Shown here: one piece after another, positions 29,722 through 42,900 of the stretch
How positions within the stretch are numbered: the stretch's first letter is position 1
Layout of the letters: each line of letters begins with the position of its first letter
Source of the DNA: Branchiostoma floridae
Lineage: Eukaryota; Chordata; Leptocardii; Amphioxiformes; Branchiostomatidae
Direction: 5' to 3'
Length of the DNA: 60,000 bases
Assembly: GCF_000003815.2 (NCBI RefSeq)
Contig: NC_049982.1
Span: 18,469,534 to 18,529,533, forward strand
Notes under the pieces: generated by a model
Told to the model about the DNA's origin: nothing
What the model saw: only the letters and a program-made list of their open reading frames with translations
Database searches by the model: none
Position numbers and translations under genes: made by a program

Positions 29722-30582
29722 GGGAACGGGTTTTCTGCGCGTGGAGCATATGCGTGTGCGCGTGAAAAATTTGTGCGTGAAAAATAAAGTTCCTGAAATA
29801 TGTCAGAAAATGTGCAGCAAGGAATTCTAAGGCAGAAAAATTTGAACCTACATGATATAATTTCCCATCTGTTATCTGAATTTTGGGTTTGAAAAAACCC
29901 TAAATTTTAGATCCCTTGGGAATAGGTTAATTTGCATATTTTGAACATTTCAAAATCACCTAAATTTGACAGAAATACAAGGAAAAATTACTCATATGAG
30001 GTTTTATATTGTAAAATGTAACAATTTGAGGCTTTTCTCCATTTTAGAAGCTTCATTTTCTCTTTTTTGAAGAAGATTGTTTCACGCGCAAATTTCAAAC
30101 TTTTTTGCGCGTGAAAACTTAACATTTAAAAATCACTTTAAAATCACTAAGATCAAGATTTTGTACTCAATAATGCAACAATATGATACTTAATTCCATT
30201 TTGTGCCATCTTGTTTGAGCTTTTAAGTATAAAACTGCAGAAACTTTTTTAATCCCTTGGGAATTCGTACTTTCCCAGAACTATCGTAGAGTGGAACTTG
30301 TTATCACCAAGTACAGTAGGGGCATCTTCTCTTGGTAGTTTTAAAGAACGCTTGCAGATAGATGTGCAAAAGTTAGGGGTAACGAGTCGTTCGGTGTAAT
30401 ATAACCAGCTGCTGCCGCGCCGCGTGCCTGCAAAGCTGGTGTGTTACGCCGAACGGCGGTTATACCGGCTATATAGATACAGATACAGATACAGAATCAG
30501 CTAATTTGCATATTGTCACGCGCAGATTTTTCACGCGCAACTTTTCACGCGCAACTTTTTCACGCGCACAAAACCCCATCCC
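29722..30582. mobile_element. hAT-like non-autonomous transposon with 8-bp target duplication
   Basis: The 8-bp TTACATTT occurs immediately outside both ends (29714-29721 and 30583-30590). The ends are inverted repeats GGGAACGGGTTTT and GGGATGGGGTTTT followed by GCGCGTG. Several TGCGCGTGAAAA motifs are repeated subterminally at each end in opposite orientation. The 8-bp duplication fits hAT elements. The interior carries a LINE fragment instead of a transposase. Confidence 0.85.
30268..30500 (+). mobile_element. LINE (CR1/L2-like) 3'-terminal fragment nested in the hAT-like element
   Basis: The plus strand 30268-30399 translates to YFPRTIVEWNLLSPSTV and then LGSFKERLQ, the characteristic C-terminus of non-LTR reverse-transcriptase proteins, followed by a stop. 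A GC-rich 3' UTR hairpin-like segment and a (GATACA)n tail follow at about 30470-30497, which is how CR1-like elements end. It is severely 5'-truncated, as most LINE insertions are. Confidence 0.8.
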
Positions 30583-33500
30583 TTACATTTTTGCTGGTCG
30601 GCTTTTTGAAACCTCCTCATTATGATAACGTAATACGGTATACATTAGTAAAACTTTAAAAGCATATGACTTCATTGAACTTGCTGTTATCAACAACAAT
30701 AACTGGCCAACATTTCTGTACCATGCCGTACCTTGTCAATTACTTTGGGATATAGATAACTTTCCACAATTCCAGTGGTGGCTATTAATTATGGAGACAC
30801 CTATTGCAGCTGTATTCATAAGTGTTATGATCTGGCACTCCAATACCAACGCTTCTCACGATGTGACAGTCACAAATATCATGTTTGCAGTCACTCACAG
30901 CTCCTTTATATAACAACAGGTCACAATGTCACAAGTTTTCTTCTGACCTTTGAACCCAATAAGACTGTTGGTGAGCACAACAAAATATAACAACAGTCAC
31001 TATAGTTACAGTGGAGGTGTTGAAAAACTTTTGATAACAGCTGTAGAATTATTCTGTCTTGGCTTCACTTCAACCTTTGCTATGAGTCATATGACTATGA
31101 CAGTAAAAATGCAGCAATATGGTACTTAGTCATGATTGTATGAAATAACCGGCTTTTAAGTTCTGGCACTCATACAGTAATAACGTTGATATAGAAGGAG
31201 CAAATAAGTTAGTCCAAGAAGAATTATGTAATGAATTTCTTCAATACATATATCGAAAATAAATCTTATAAGTTTAGAGAATACTTTTTTGGTACGAAGG
31301 CACTCCCATAGGAGAGGTAATATTGCCTGCAGACAATACAGGAAAGGTTAGGTTGTTTGTCACTGTTCCTCCACCCTAATTTGTCACATATTAACACCAG
31401 GAGGGGTACCTCCCAGGGAAGGGTCATAAGAAATGTTGTCTGCTCCAGACAATGCAGAACAGCACCTTTTCATGCAGTTGGAAAGCAAGAAAATCAGCAC
31501 TTCACAAAACCATGCATTACGGGGTCTTCAAAATAAATGCTGAAGCAAATCCTCATCTAATGCTAAGATTACAAACGAGCTCATGTGCCATAAAAGTATT
31601 ACTACCTTCCAAAGTATTACTACCCTCCAAAAAAGTAAGTGGGGTTCAATCACAATCGACATTGCAATACCCAGTTTGTCTGGGGATCTTTTGGTACGGA
31701 ATGCACCAAAGTGTCTGTATTTGGGGCTCCGTCCTATACGGCCCCTATGGAGAAAAGGGACTGAGTGGCAGCCCATTTACACCAGAAGCTTTCCTGCAGC
31801 AGCTGCAAAGGAACCCCACTAACCTGCCGTAAATATTCACACAGAAAAATATCTGCTTCAATTTGCACTAAAATGGATGCTTTAAATCATGGCACTCTTA
31901 AAAATTAACTATGGCATAGTCAATTCTAGAAGAACAAGGTATTCCTCACATAAAATAGTCACTTTATTATAGTGCATATATTCTCACCATAGATAATCGT
32001 AGTGATTCTATAAGATAGAAGCAAATAATGATAGTCGATAGATGCACATTCTTTCTGTTCTGAAATAATCACATCCTCAGTAGACACAAATGTCACAATC
32101 AGAAAATGTCTCACAAATTCATTGTTGCCTTTGGTGCTTGATTTTCAATCAGTTTGCATGATCACAACCTAGAAAGCTAGGATGATATTACATCACCTCT
32201 AACCTTCTTATGAGCGTAGAAACGAGTAACACAGTAGCAGGAAGACGCTGTTATTAGGGCCGAAGATGGGGTCTTTTATCAAACTCCAAAGATTGAAGTT
32301 GAACCTTCCCTTCTCTTTACATGTACTAATCACAGCTGACATGCCTCTGATCACCGAAAATTGCCAAATGGCTATTCAGCCCATGTCTTGTCTCTGGAAG
32401 GCTGACCACCAAGCAGTCTTTATAATCAACCCATAACTTACAGTGTGAAATCACTGACCACAACTACCAATGCCTACACAATCAGACTGTGTTGCACTGG
32501 TGTATCAGCCTGATCATTTAAAATCCTATCATCAAACAATAGCTAATACATTAACAAATGGTGGCTTCCAGGACATAGTCCAATGATTTTTCTCTGGCAT
32601 ATTAGCACAATGAAATGAAACATAACCTAAAGTCAAAGTAATTCTACAAACAATACTGGACATGTGAAGAATACGATATATCACATGTGTGCAAATTATC
32701 TCCCTCCGCAAATTTTCACCTTTTTTCAAGATACAAATAGTGAAATAAAGGGGTGGAATTTTGATCCAATTTCTACTGTATTAGGCTGGTGATTCCCAAA
32801 GTGCAAGCAATTTTATCTTACCAAGAGTTTATTTGTATGCTGATACAGATAGTTTGTGCTGATGTCCTTCATACATTTATGTTGTTTTCCATTTATCATT
32901 TGTTTTCCATTTATCATCCCCAAATTCTTCTAACAAATGGCTTCCCCTAGGAGATTCAATCTCTTCAGAATTTAAACCTGATGAAATTGAGAGGCAGGGT
33001 GATGTCACTCTCTGACTTTGACTCTAGTCAGATGTGATCGTAAAAGATAGGAAATAATTATAGAACTGGGAGGTCCAAAAATAGGGGTGACATAATCCAA
33101 CTTATGCATGACTACCCTCACATCTGCAAGTCTAAACATACAGACAGAACATTTTATTCATATTCAGGCGCAATCCCTGCTATGGATGTGTTTCAAGTTA
33201 CGTTCATTTGCAATTATTTTTGTTGGTTTTCAAACGCCAGGAAACGATCATGGTGTGGCACAGTGTTGGACAAATTCCTTTCCTCTAGCTAGCTGCCTGG
33301 CCCAGTGAGTGACAGTCAGGTCATGATGACTTCACCAATTTGTTAATTTGCGAACACCATGACAACTTGTCAGTTTCATGGAAAACTTACATTATCCGAT
33401 TATATGCTATATGGTAGGATGGTAGTCTGTCTGTGTGTAGGCAGACAGCAGGGCGGAATCAAATCGAGGAAAAAAAGTAGGCCATCTGCAAAATGTGTGC

Positions 33501-33858
33501 GTCATTCCTGCCCCCCTCCCACACCGAGTAGCGCATATTTTCTCCTCCAGACTTGGGGCTCCCAGATTGTACAATATGCCAGAGCAGACGGCACATACTG
33601 TGGCAACATTCTGCCAATGGAGTCTTCGTTATGTGTAAGATAAAGTTATGGTGATCAGATGAGAAGTGAGTCGGTATTCTTGCGCAATACTGCCGTTCCG
33701 TGTCTCCGTGCAAAACAACACGCTCTCTGGGAAGCCTCACAAACAACTTCTGTCATCAGCACAAGTTTTCCCGATTTTCCCGAACCTGACATTCAACCTC
33801 CAACAAATTTAACAGACAATCTATGATGCCCAGAGGGAAAATAGTCAACAGATCTTAC

Positions 33859-34140
33859 CTTCCAAAGGCGGTCCAGAGCTTGGGCATTATTTGTGTGCCC
33901 AGGAAAGCTGATATTTGCAGGACTGTTGAGTGTGAGGACAATAGCCCCTCGACGGTCCGACCCAGCAAGATGGTGGTTTCCGCGCGAGAAAAGTCACTCC
34001 TTTTTCCGCCCGTTCTGTTCTTAGTATCCCGTTCCGAGGTTTCCTGTCCTCTCCTTGTGTTTCCCCCTTCCTTTGGCAGTACGATTTCGGAATAACATAC
34101 AAGTGTACCCCCTAAAAACGGCTCACAGAGCCCGAATTCC
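33859..34140 (-). other. HIPK: HIPK non-coding first exon (5' UTR), 5' boundary approximate
   Basis: The donor GGAAG|GTAAGATC at 33859 ends a GC-richer minus-strand segment and pairs with the acceptor just before the HIPK ATG. An ATG at 33887 starts a frame that would read across the junction and stop 63 nt into the next exon, overlapping the HIPK start out of frame. The transcription start is not visible; the upper end is a guess from base composition. Confidence 0.5.
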
Positions 34141-35220
34141 TCAGTCCAGCCTTCTTTGCAACATGTCTGCTTGCAATGGGCACACTTCCCCCAACCTACT
34201 TAGCATACCTGACGTCACCATCTCGATGGTATTTTCTCGATTAGTCAACCAATCAACGAGCGCGACCTACTTGATGCTGCAAAGTGATTGGTTGAAAGGA
34301 CTAGGTCTCCTAATCTAATTACCTAACTGACCAATGGCAGTCCTGGATCCCTGGCTTGTCTCCGTTTGTTTGCAACATCAGACCATCGGACAAAGTTGCT
34401 AAGTTCGGATCTAATTTCTATTCAAATGGTGGTCGAAAGGCGGGAGTTTTGGCGACGGCGTTTGAGTCATAACAAGAAGGAATGAATCAGGCAACGATTT
34501 TACTCTCAGGGAAATTACATCATTTGCTCTCCTATTACATAATAATTAATACTTTGTGAGGTTTTGGTTGTCTGGTCAATGATGATCAAGATGAAAGGAG
34601 GATGTACGCAGAAGTCATCGTCGACCGCGTTGGACAACCAAGACTGGTGAATTCATGAAAAACCAAGACTGGTCCATTCATGAAAAACTGGTCAATTCAT
34701 TAAAAACTCATTCTTAATGTTTTAACTAACGTTTAGGGCCAAGGCCTAAGCATACGAAATATACTGAAACGTGTTGCAATACTCACGCCTAAATCTTTCC
34801 TGCCTCCCTCCTACTGTCCAAGCAGTGGTTGCCTTGCTGTCTTCCTTGTTAACATATGTATTTGAAGTCAGGAGGTGGTATAGGGGTAACACTCTCCCGA
34901 TTTATCTCTGCTTGGAGAGTACATCCCTGGGTCTCCCTCTCTATCCATCTTATCTCCAAGCATATCCATCTGGCCCTCTAGCTAGCTACTTTTTAAGCCG
35001 ATTTGATACTGTCTTGTGGTCTGGTACCCAGCCATAATATAGCTCCAGAGTCCCATCTGTCGTCTCCGGACAGAAGAGACTTGGGAGCTACAATACGACT
35101 GGATACCAGGCTTACTGTCTTGCCCCCGATAGCTGTGTTCGGACATTAATATCTGTCCATCTTCAACTTAATTACAAAGGGATGACATAATGACATAAAA
35201 TCTTTGCATTTGAAAGTTTT
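34141..35220. other. spacer between SETDB1 3' end and HIPK first exon
   Basis: About 1.1 kb that should contain the HIPK promoter. I see no TATA box at a convincing distance. A foldback repeat lies at 35021-35109. A donor-like GC|GTGAGT on the minus strand near 34796 could end an alternative HIPK first exon, without other support. Confidence 0.45.
35021..35109. repeat. short foldback (palindromic) element
   Basis: CTGGTACCCAGCCATAATAT at the left reappears inverted at the right as CTGGTATCCAGTCGTATTGT. About 26 of 34 positions match and the loop is about 20 nt. This is a small hairpin-forming repeat of MITE type. Confidence 0.65.
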
Positions 35221-36873
35221 TTTATTATTTCAAAATGTTTTAGTCCAACTTTCAACAACTGTACAGATAGTACAAAACTGTCATCAACAATATCAATGTA
35301 TAAAATCGCATGTTAGTCGTTAAATGCATTGGAACATACAAAACTTAATGTAAACGTTACCATTCATATATGTGTCAGACTGTAAAAGCTATAATGGAGC
35401 ACAATGTGCTGATCGATGCTCAGTCCAAACAATGGTACTACTACTAGTTCCAAAGCTAAGCACACTGATTGGTGCAGAGATCGATCTGGTTACCTTGGAC
35501 CCATAAATCTCGAAACTGTACCTTCAAATATTACACAATATGGGCTGTACAACATTTAAAAAGTTTGAAATATCTTAAATCATAATATGTCACAATGATA
35601 TGTTACAATATGTTTCAAAAAGCATTGATCCTCAGAGTAGGAATTCCTTTTCTACTGTGAAAATGATCTTCCTTCACCATATTGTAAGACTCTCTACAAA
35701 AGCATAGAAAAGGTTATGACCTGCTCTTCCAGGTGTATCAAATTAGCTATCAGCATTTTATTTGAATGTGAGGGTATACCTGATTGGAGAAGTTGGGGTT
35801 TCCAGGATGGTACCTTGCTCTGTATGCTGACTACTCGTGAGGGTAGTAATTGATACATTCATGTCAGTTTCAAAAGTGAATGCTAACTGGAAACTGCATG
35901 GCACTGACTGCAACCTGTTCATGGTTTGACTTTCTTGGAACTCATAAAATTTGATACAATACATTTATCAACTTATCCTGCCAGATGGGCAACTACAGAA
36001 ATGTTACTCGGTTCAACCTAAGTTTATATAAAAAGAAAGTAAAATCCAATGAGGCTCCAGATTCAAATATGAGATGCTATGTAGTGACAACATTTAACAT
36101 TTCATTCATTTAATAGCTCCAAAAACAATGCAAGAAATAAAAAAAAGATGATTTGACATGAAATCCAAGTATGTTCACTGTTAATAATTCACAACTAGTT
36201 TCAGTTCAATATAAAAACAATAATTATATATGATTTAGTAGAATTAAAGATCAATGTCTTTTGTTTACAATCTAACAGCTGTTTAGAACATACTAAACGT
36301 TCTTCCTACACTAAGGTATACATGGATTGAATTTTCAACAACCACTGTCATCTTCTTCAGTATCAATAATGTCCAATCACTTTAGAAAGTTAACTCACAA
36401 GAGTTACAGACACGTGGTCTCATTGACACATGATCTTACCGATACATGACATCAGCAATTGGTCAAACATCAAATCTTTAATGACCTCATCTCTATTTAG
36501 TAAGACTGAAAAAGTGGTTATTGAAAATTTGATCGATGTACATCTTAATGTTGGAAGAATTGTACAAAAACTACTACATGTACCAACACAGATGAGTTCC
36601 TATGATAATTACACCCATGTGAATGTGTTGAAGATACCTGTATTGCCTTTATTCATTTATGCTGAATGAAGTTTTGGACCCACAACTAGTGCAAATATGC
36701 TTAAGGGGACAAAGCATCTACCATGTGGCACAAAGAAGTAGCAATCTTTTATGCTGCTTGAACTTTGTTTACTCAATAGTGTGCTCAAACTTCTTCTCGA
36801 GTGATGATAACAAAGGAAGTGGCCTCCTTCCACAGCAAAGGGCACAAACTTGCACCAGTGAACTGAACCCTCC
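35221..36873 (-). other. SETDB1: probable SETDB1 3' UTR
   Basis: Follows the stop codon at 36874. Minus-strand AATAAA motifs occur at 35221-35226 and near 35756, either of which could be the poly(A) signal. No supported coding exon occurs on either strand. Confidence 0.45.
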
Positions 36874-36991
36874 TCACAGCAGCCTGCCTCGACATTCCTC
36901 CGACCCACAGTAGCAGTACAGCACCTTGCCTGCTACACTACCCACTTGGTAGTTGTAGTCCCAGGTCAGCTCGGTGCCTCCCCGGATGCGC
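36874..36991 (-). CDS. SETDB1: SETDB1 terminal coding exon: SET end and post-SET
   Basis: Encodes [20 protein letters not shown] and [14 protein letters not shown], stop TGA. The catalytic-site tyrosine region (ELTWDYNY) and post-SET cysteines are intact. Confidence 0.97.
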
Positions 36992-39900
36992 CTGGGAAAA
37001 CATACAGGAAAGTTCTGAACCAGCCCTCAACTTGTATTGTATTCAATAATGATCTGTAATATCAATGGTCTTGTTTACCAACAGCAATATTATCATCCAG
37101 TCAGTGGTATTAATCTGAACAGCATATGAACTACATTTGTACATGCAAGAAGTGGCAAGCCCTGTTTTTTTCATAGTCGTGTTCTACGGCAGAAGTTTCC
37201 CATTTAAAGTTACTTACTTGCTGGAGAAAAAGGCTACCCAGGGAAAGCGAAGGTCATGTGTGTCCACAAACACATTCTGTACGAACAGGTTTGGCGAGCA
37301 GCTATGCTGTGAAGAGGACAGAAATCAAGACGTCATCTTACAGAGTACACAAAGGAAGCTCCATACATTACAGGCAACTTACTAGGTCTACAAAAAATAT
37401 GCATGCAGGTAGATGGAAGTAAACAGTCAAACAAATGTATCTTAAAGTATATAAAAGAAATTATCTTGGAGTTTGGAGTTCGTGATTGCATTCTGGTTTT
37501 AAACAAATTTTTACTTACATTGAGGTACCTGCCGCAGTTGCCTATGACCTTGGCATCCATGACATAACAATGTTCCTCTCCAAAATACTTCCTGGTGCTT
37601 CTGTCAGGTGAGGGCTGCAGTACTGCCACTGGCTGCTGGGTGTCATCTAGGACCGGGGCTGGGACTGTCACAATAAGCAAGGAGGATTTCCATTTCACTG
37701 CATCAGAGCTTATAGATAGATATGTACATGTCATGATAAACACTTAAACTGTGTTGTGGACCACAATCAACCACAACAACTTTGAGTTTGAGTAAATGAA
37801 GTGATTTTTATTTTTTGGGGATGTACATCCAAAAATCAAATAACAAAATCGATGAGGACATTACAATGTTTTGGAGAACTAAAAGCCTTACTCCACTGGC
37901 CATGACAGATATTTTTCTAACCCTCGACATAGATACAACACATTTCATTACACTAAGACTTACCTTCAAGTTGGTCTTTCTCCTTTTTCTTCTTCCCCTT
38001 GTCTGATGATGAGCCCTTCTCGCTGTCGGATGTTTCATCTCCACTGTCGACAGCGAGCGATGTTGCGCCAACAATCATCAGCTCACAACCCCCACTGGCT
38101 GGTTTAGGTTTGGACTCTTCAGACTCACTGGAGGAGGATGCTAAAAAGCATACAGAGTATAATGGTTTAATACATTACTACATTATGTAGATATGACACA
38201 AAGACATAACACACATAACAAGGGTACATGACTGCATTTACAAGAATTGTAGTGTAGTATTCATACAGCATATTCATGATCAAGACTTACCCTTTACAAC
38301 AATCTTCTTCCTGTGTTTCCTCTTCAGTCCTACAATGCGGTCACCATCTATACGGTACCCATAGTGCCTCATTGGTGAACTACCGTCTTTGCCTGGGTGA
38401 GAGACATACAGTAGTTTTTCTTAGCAATAGTTTGCAGTAATTTTCTGACAATGCATTCTTAGTGTATATTCCAATGAACTTTTTCTTACATTTTCAGCTG
38501 GTATTTTTTAAAGGGTTTTTACACAAATTTTTCATGGAACTGTTTAAACTAGAATCTAGCCAACAAAACATTTGGCTTTTTATGAGCACTACTTCTCATT
38601 TCAAAATACCTTTCTTATCCTTCTCTTCTCCTTCTGTTTTTCCTGTTTTGTCTTGTACATCACCCTCTCTTCTTTCTGCTTTCCCCTCAATGGCCTCCTT
38701 CTCTTCTACAACTGGACATGCCATCCCATCATCCTTGCCAGAGTCTTTCTTTGCTCCCACTGTACCCTGCTGTCCTGGTGCTTTTTTGGGTGACAATTCC
38801 ATAGAGACATTCATATCTTTTAAGGCATCTTGGAAGGAGCGATTAGTGTCTCCTTTCTTTTGTACTTCACGGTCTGGAGTCTTGCTGGTTCCATCTTTTG
38901 ATTCAGAAAACTCCATTATATCAAAAATATTGTGCCTTTCTTGTTCATGCACGGATGATTCCTTCTTGGCTGGATTTGTATCCACTGATTGGCTTTGGTC
39001 TTCCTTATTTGGCTGTGGAAGGCCAGGCTTGCTGTCCTGTGATTGGTGTGTCTGCTTTGGAGTGTTTCTACCAGAGGAGGACCTACTCTCTGATTGGCTA
39101 CCTGTGTCCCCTGATTTCTTTTCAGAGAGGTTCTTCTCTATCCAGGATTCCACTTTCTTGTCCGTGTCACATTTTTGAGGCTTCACAGACCTACAGATGG
39201 TTTAGAAATATTTCAAGATATGAATTGCTAATGGGAACTCTAAGTTTTCATCTTAAGTTCTTGTCCTCAGAAGAATTACAAACACAGACACCAAGACTTG
39301 CACAGACAGGAAAATGCAAAGACACCACAGACATCATGTCCTTGTGCATTATGGAATAGAAGCAGGAGAAATGGTTACAAAGACACACTGTTATTTGCCA
39401 CTAAATCCCTCACCACTGGTCGGTAGTTTTCCCTGACCTGCCGGATGTTGACCCCCGGGACTCTCGGCGCAGGATGAGTTTGACAGCTCCGCTGGTGTCT
39501 CCTGGCTTGTCTGTGATGTCAGGTTTGTAGTCAGAGTCACTGCTGTTGTCCAGGTCAGGCTCAGGAGACGTGGAGGAGGTTATGGAGGGTTCCTCTGCAG
39601 AACTACTGCCGCAAAAGTAGTAGATTTAAAGGTCATCTGTATTCCAGGCAAAGACTGTTACTGTGTACTTCTCAAACATGCTTTTCCTGATGAACCATTT
39701 AATTTTAAAGACTTACTATGAATATACTACTGTTCAAGCATGATGTACATATAAGATACTTTTTCCCAGTTCAGCTTACCTCATGCTTTCAAAAGAAGGA
39801 AATAAACTTTTCTTGTCTTTTTCCTTACCTGTTGTCTGATTCGCTGTCAGAGTCATTCAAGTCACTCCCACTGCTGTCTGGAACATCGCTCTCGTAGCCT

Positions 39901-42900
39901 TCCTTAAACTTTTCAGCAATCTCTGTTGAAGTTACAGAACAAAAACATTACAGCAAATCCACATGAAAACAGTGCAAGTTGTAGAGTGCCATTCCTATCA
40001 GAAGTATCAGGCAAGCTAGAGCATACAATTGTTACAACTGACAGTTCAGTTCATCCTCAGTGAGGTGACACAAGTTTTTCTATCAAGAAGAAATCGAGGT
40101 GATCACGCAAGATGTTGGACTTGTGTGGTCGACATAAAACAAACAAGACTGTTTCTGTACTTACCAATGTGATCCAGCTCTGCCAGGTATTCATCACCGA
40201 ACATGTTCCCCCCCTTGTTGGCTGTGTCCTCGTTTAGCAGCTGCCCTGCGTAGATACAGATGAATGCTCCCTGGGGGATGTCGTCCAAACATCGGATTCC
40301 CCATCCCCTGGTGGGTGAAGACAGCACAATGTGTTTAGCTGCAACTTTATAAAACACTTTGCTTTCTGTTCTTTCTTTTCTTTGAATACTATTCATCATT
40401 GTTGAGTATCATGAAACACTGGTACATAACATTACGGAAAATGATTAATGTTTTCTCTAACACAGGAATTTTCCATAGTGTCATGTAACATAGCATAGAT
40501 ATAAAAGCTCTTTTACCGTTTGGATGTCCGGAAAACCTGTAGTCGGAGACCTATGCCATTCTGAGCCACCCTGTTATAGCATTGTTTGCTACATTTGCAT
40601 CTGGAGTTGCACTCATAGATCCTGGGAGTAACAGAGAAGCTTTCAAGTCAAAAAGTAATACACAGCAACAGAAAATCAATTTTGATATAAAGTCTCAATT
40701 TAATGAAAAAGCTTCAAATAGTGGTAATGTAAAGTTATCAGGTCCTGCCCCTGTAATTTGCTGTATTTTGCAACATATACGCAGTACATTCCTGTCACTC
40801 AAAAAGAAATCTTAGACAATATCTTGTCTCAATGTTTATAATGTCATTAGATCATTTTCTTGATTAAAGAATATCCAAATAAAGTTTCCAATATTGGACT
40901 TACTAGAATCACAAGGATCCAGCTATTGTATCTAACGTTATCAGCAGAAAGTCCGTACCCTGTAGGTAGCTGCTCCGTGAGCCTGCGGTACTCGTAGCCT
41001 GCATCAGGGTCCTCCTGGCCTCCGGGGCGCGACCGGTACGCCTGGATGGTCAGCTGGTGACAGGCACAGGTCTTCTTGTTCTGCAGTCAAACATAAGATA
41101 AAACAGTCATGAACAAACTACTGTAATTTTTTATTTGTTAACGGCAACTTAATTCTTGCAACTTTCACAGTCAACTGCTAAAATTTCACCATCACAAGTA
41201 TTTAATCACTAACATTTGAGACAGTGATGCTTGTTCCCACCATTGAAAGTAAATGCAGTGAACTACTCTCTTTCTCCCAACTGCCTTATTAGATACAAAC
41301 CACAATATTCAAAAGACTTACAGTAAACCAAAACTCAAATACAGATGTCACACATTGGCAGCAGAGTGCATCCACAGTTATCCCCTGTCGAGGGACTGGT
41401 AATGGGTACTTTGTAAGTACCATGCTATTAGGTACATATGCACAAGAACACAGACCTGACAGTTGTCGGTACAGTCACATGACACCAGGAAGTCAGGGTC
41501 CAGATTCAGCTCCACCCCTGGTGTGGGGAGACGCTGTTTGGTGTAACCAACATTGTCGGGATGTTCGTGGTTGATTTCATTAACACACTGTAAAAACAAC
41601 ATGAAATATAAGCTGCCATCCTGTTCATCAAGAAAACAGAAGTTTGAAGGAACAAGGAACCTTAAGTTACCGTATATTCTCGAATAAAGTACGCACCCCA
41701 ATTAAAGTACGCACCCCTGATTTTGGACAAGTCTTAGACAGATCTTTGGGACTGAAAGGTAAAATGGAAAAACTCAAATAAAGTACGCACCCCTTCTCCA
41801 CCAGTTTTGAACAGACCTTTAACTATATAAATTTGAATTTATGATGTTTTCCCCAGGTCATTTTGCATAAAATAACCTGGGTTTACACTGTCATTGTCTC
41901 TATAAACTTGTGAATTGCCTGCTGCAAATTATAAAAATCACTGAGAACTGGTAGAAGAAATCAGGCAAAACCAGTTGTACAAGTCAAAGTCACTAACTCA
42001 AAAGGATTGTATGCAAATGCCACTGTTAATATGTAAATCATGTTAAGACAATTTCTTTGTTTCATGTTTAGACAACTTCAAGACAACAACAATGTGTATG
42101 TTTTGAAACATTACTAGAAGTGTAGCTCCACCTTGCTTTATTTTAGGCTTTTCTTACCATTTATCTGTGCAGTAACCTCAAATAAAGTACGCGCCCCAAC
42201 TTTGGCAACAACTTGTAGCACCTTTTCAATTTTGAAAAGTTAAAAAAGTGCGTACTTTATTCGAGAATATACGGTAGTTCATTTTCAACTCAATGAATAA
42301 AGCCTTTGATCTATCATTGAAAAGCCTAGTTTAGTTTATCTTGAAACTGTCACATTTCTTGAAAAGTTTGAACATACAGTGGCAACACAGCTTCCGAGAA
42401 TACTCTCAGAAAAGGTTGTGATGATTTGTGATGTTCTAGCACCGATTTTTCCTTCACTTTCATTCCTGCCACTCTCCTATACAAACAAGCTTAGATACAA
42501 CACAGGGAATCACTACTTCTTCCATTTAGATTGAGGTCACAACTTTTAAAGGCCACTCACAGAAATGGGAACATCTTCGTTGCCATTGGAGATGTCTGGA
42601 ATCTTGACAAAGTATTTCTCCGGTCTCATGTTGTCCAGCATCACGTAAGGGTCAAAACAGAACTGGTCGATGGACAGGAAGTCAGTCTTGGTCTGCATCA
42701 GATACCAGGAGACATCCCGGACGTTCCGCACCATGCGAGCACACGGGGTCCGGTAGGACACATCTCGAGTGCCACCAGGGCGCTTCTTCCCAATGTACCT
42801 AGAGGTACAGATATAGACGTAACTGTGTATATGTACATGACAATGTTCCCAGTTTTCGCAGAGGCTACTTCACTGCAAATTTACAACCACCACGAGCATT

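Noticed and set aside
38462-39178. 238-codon plus-strand frame opposite SETDB1 exon 19
   Set aside because: Antisense of a Ser/Lys/Glu-rich exon, giving a Phe/Ser/Leu-rich product; the minus frame joins recognised SETDB1 exons at consensus splice sites.
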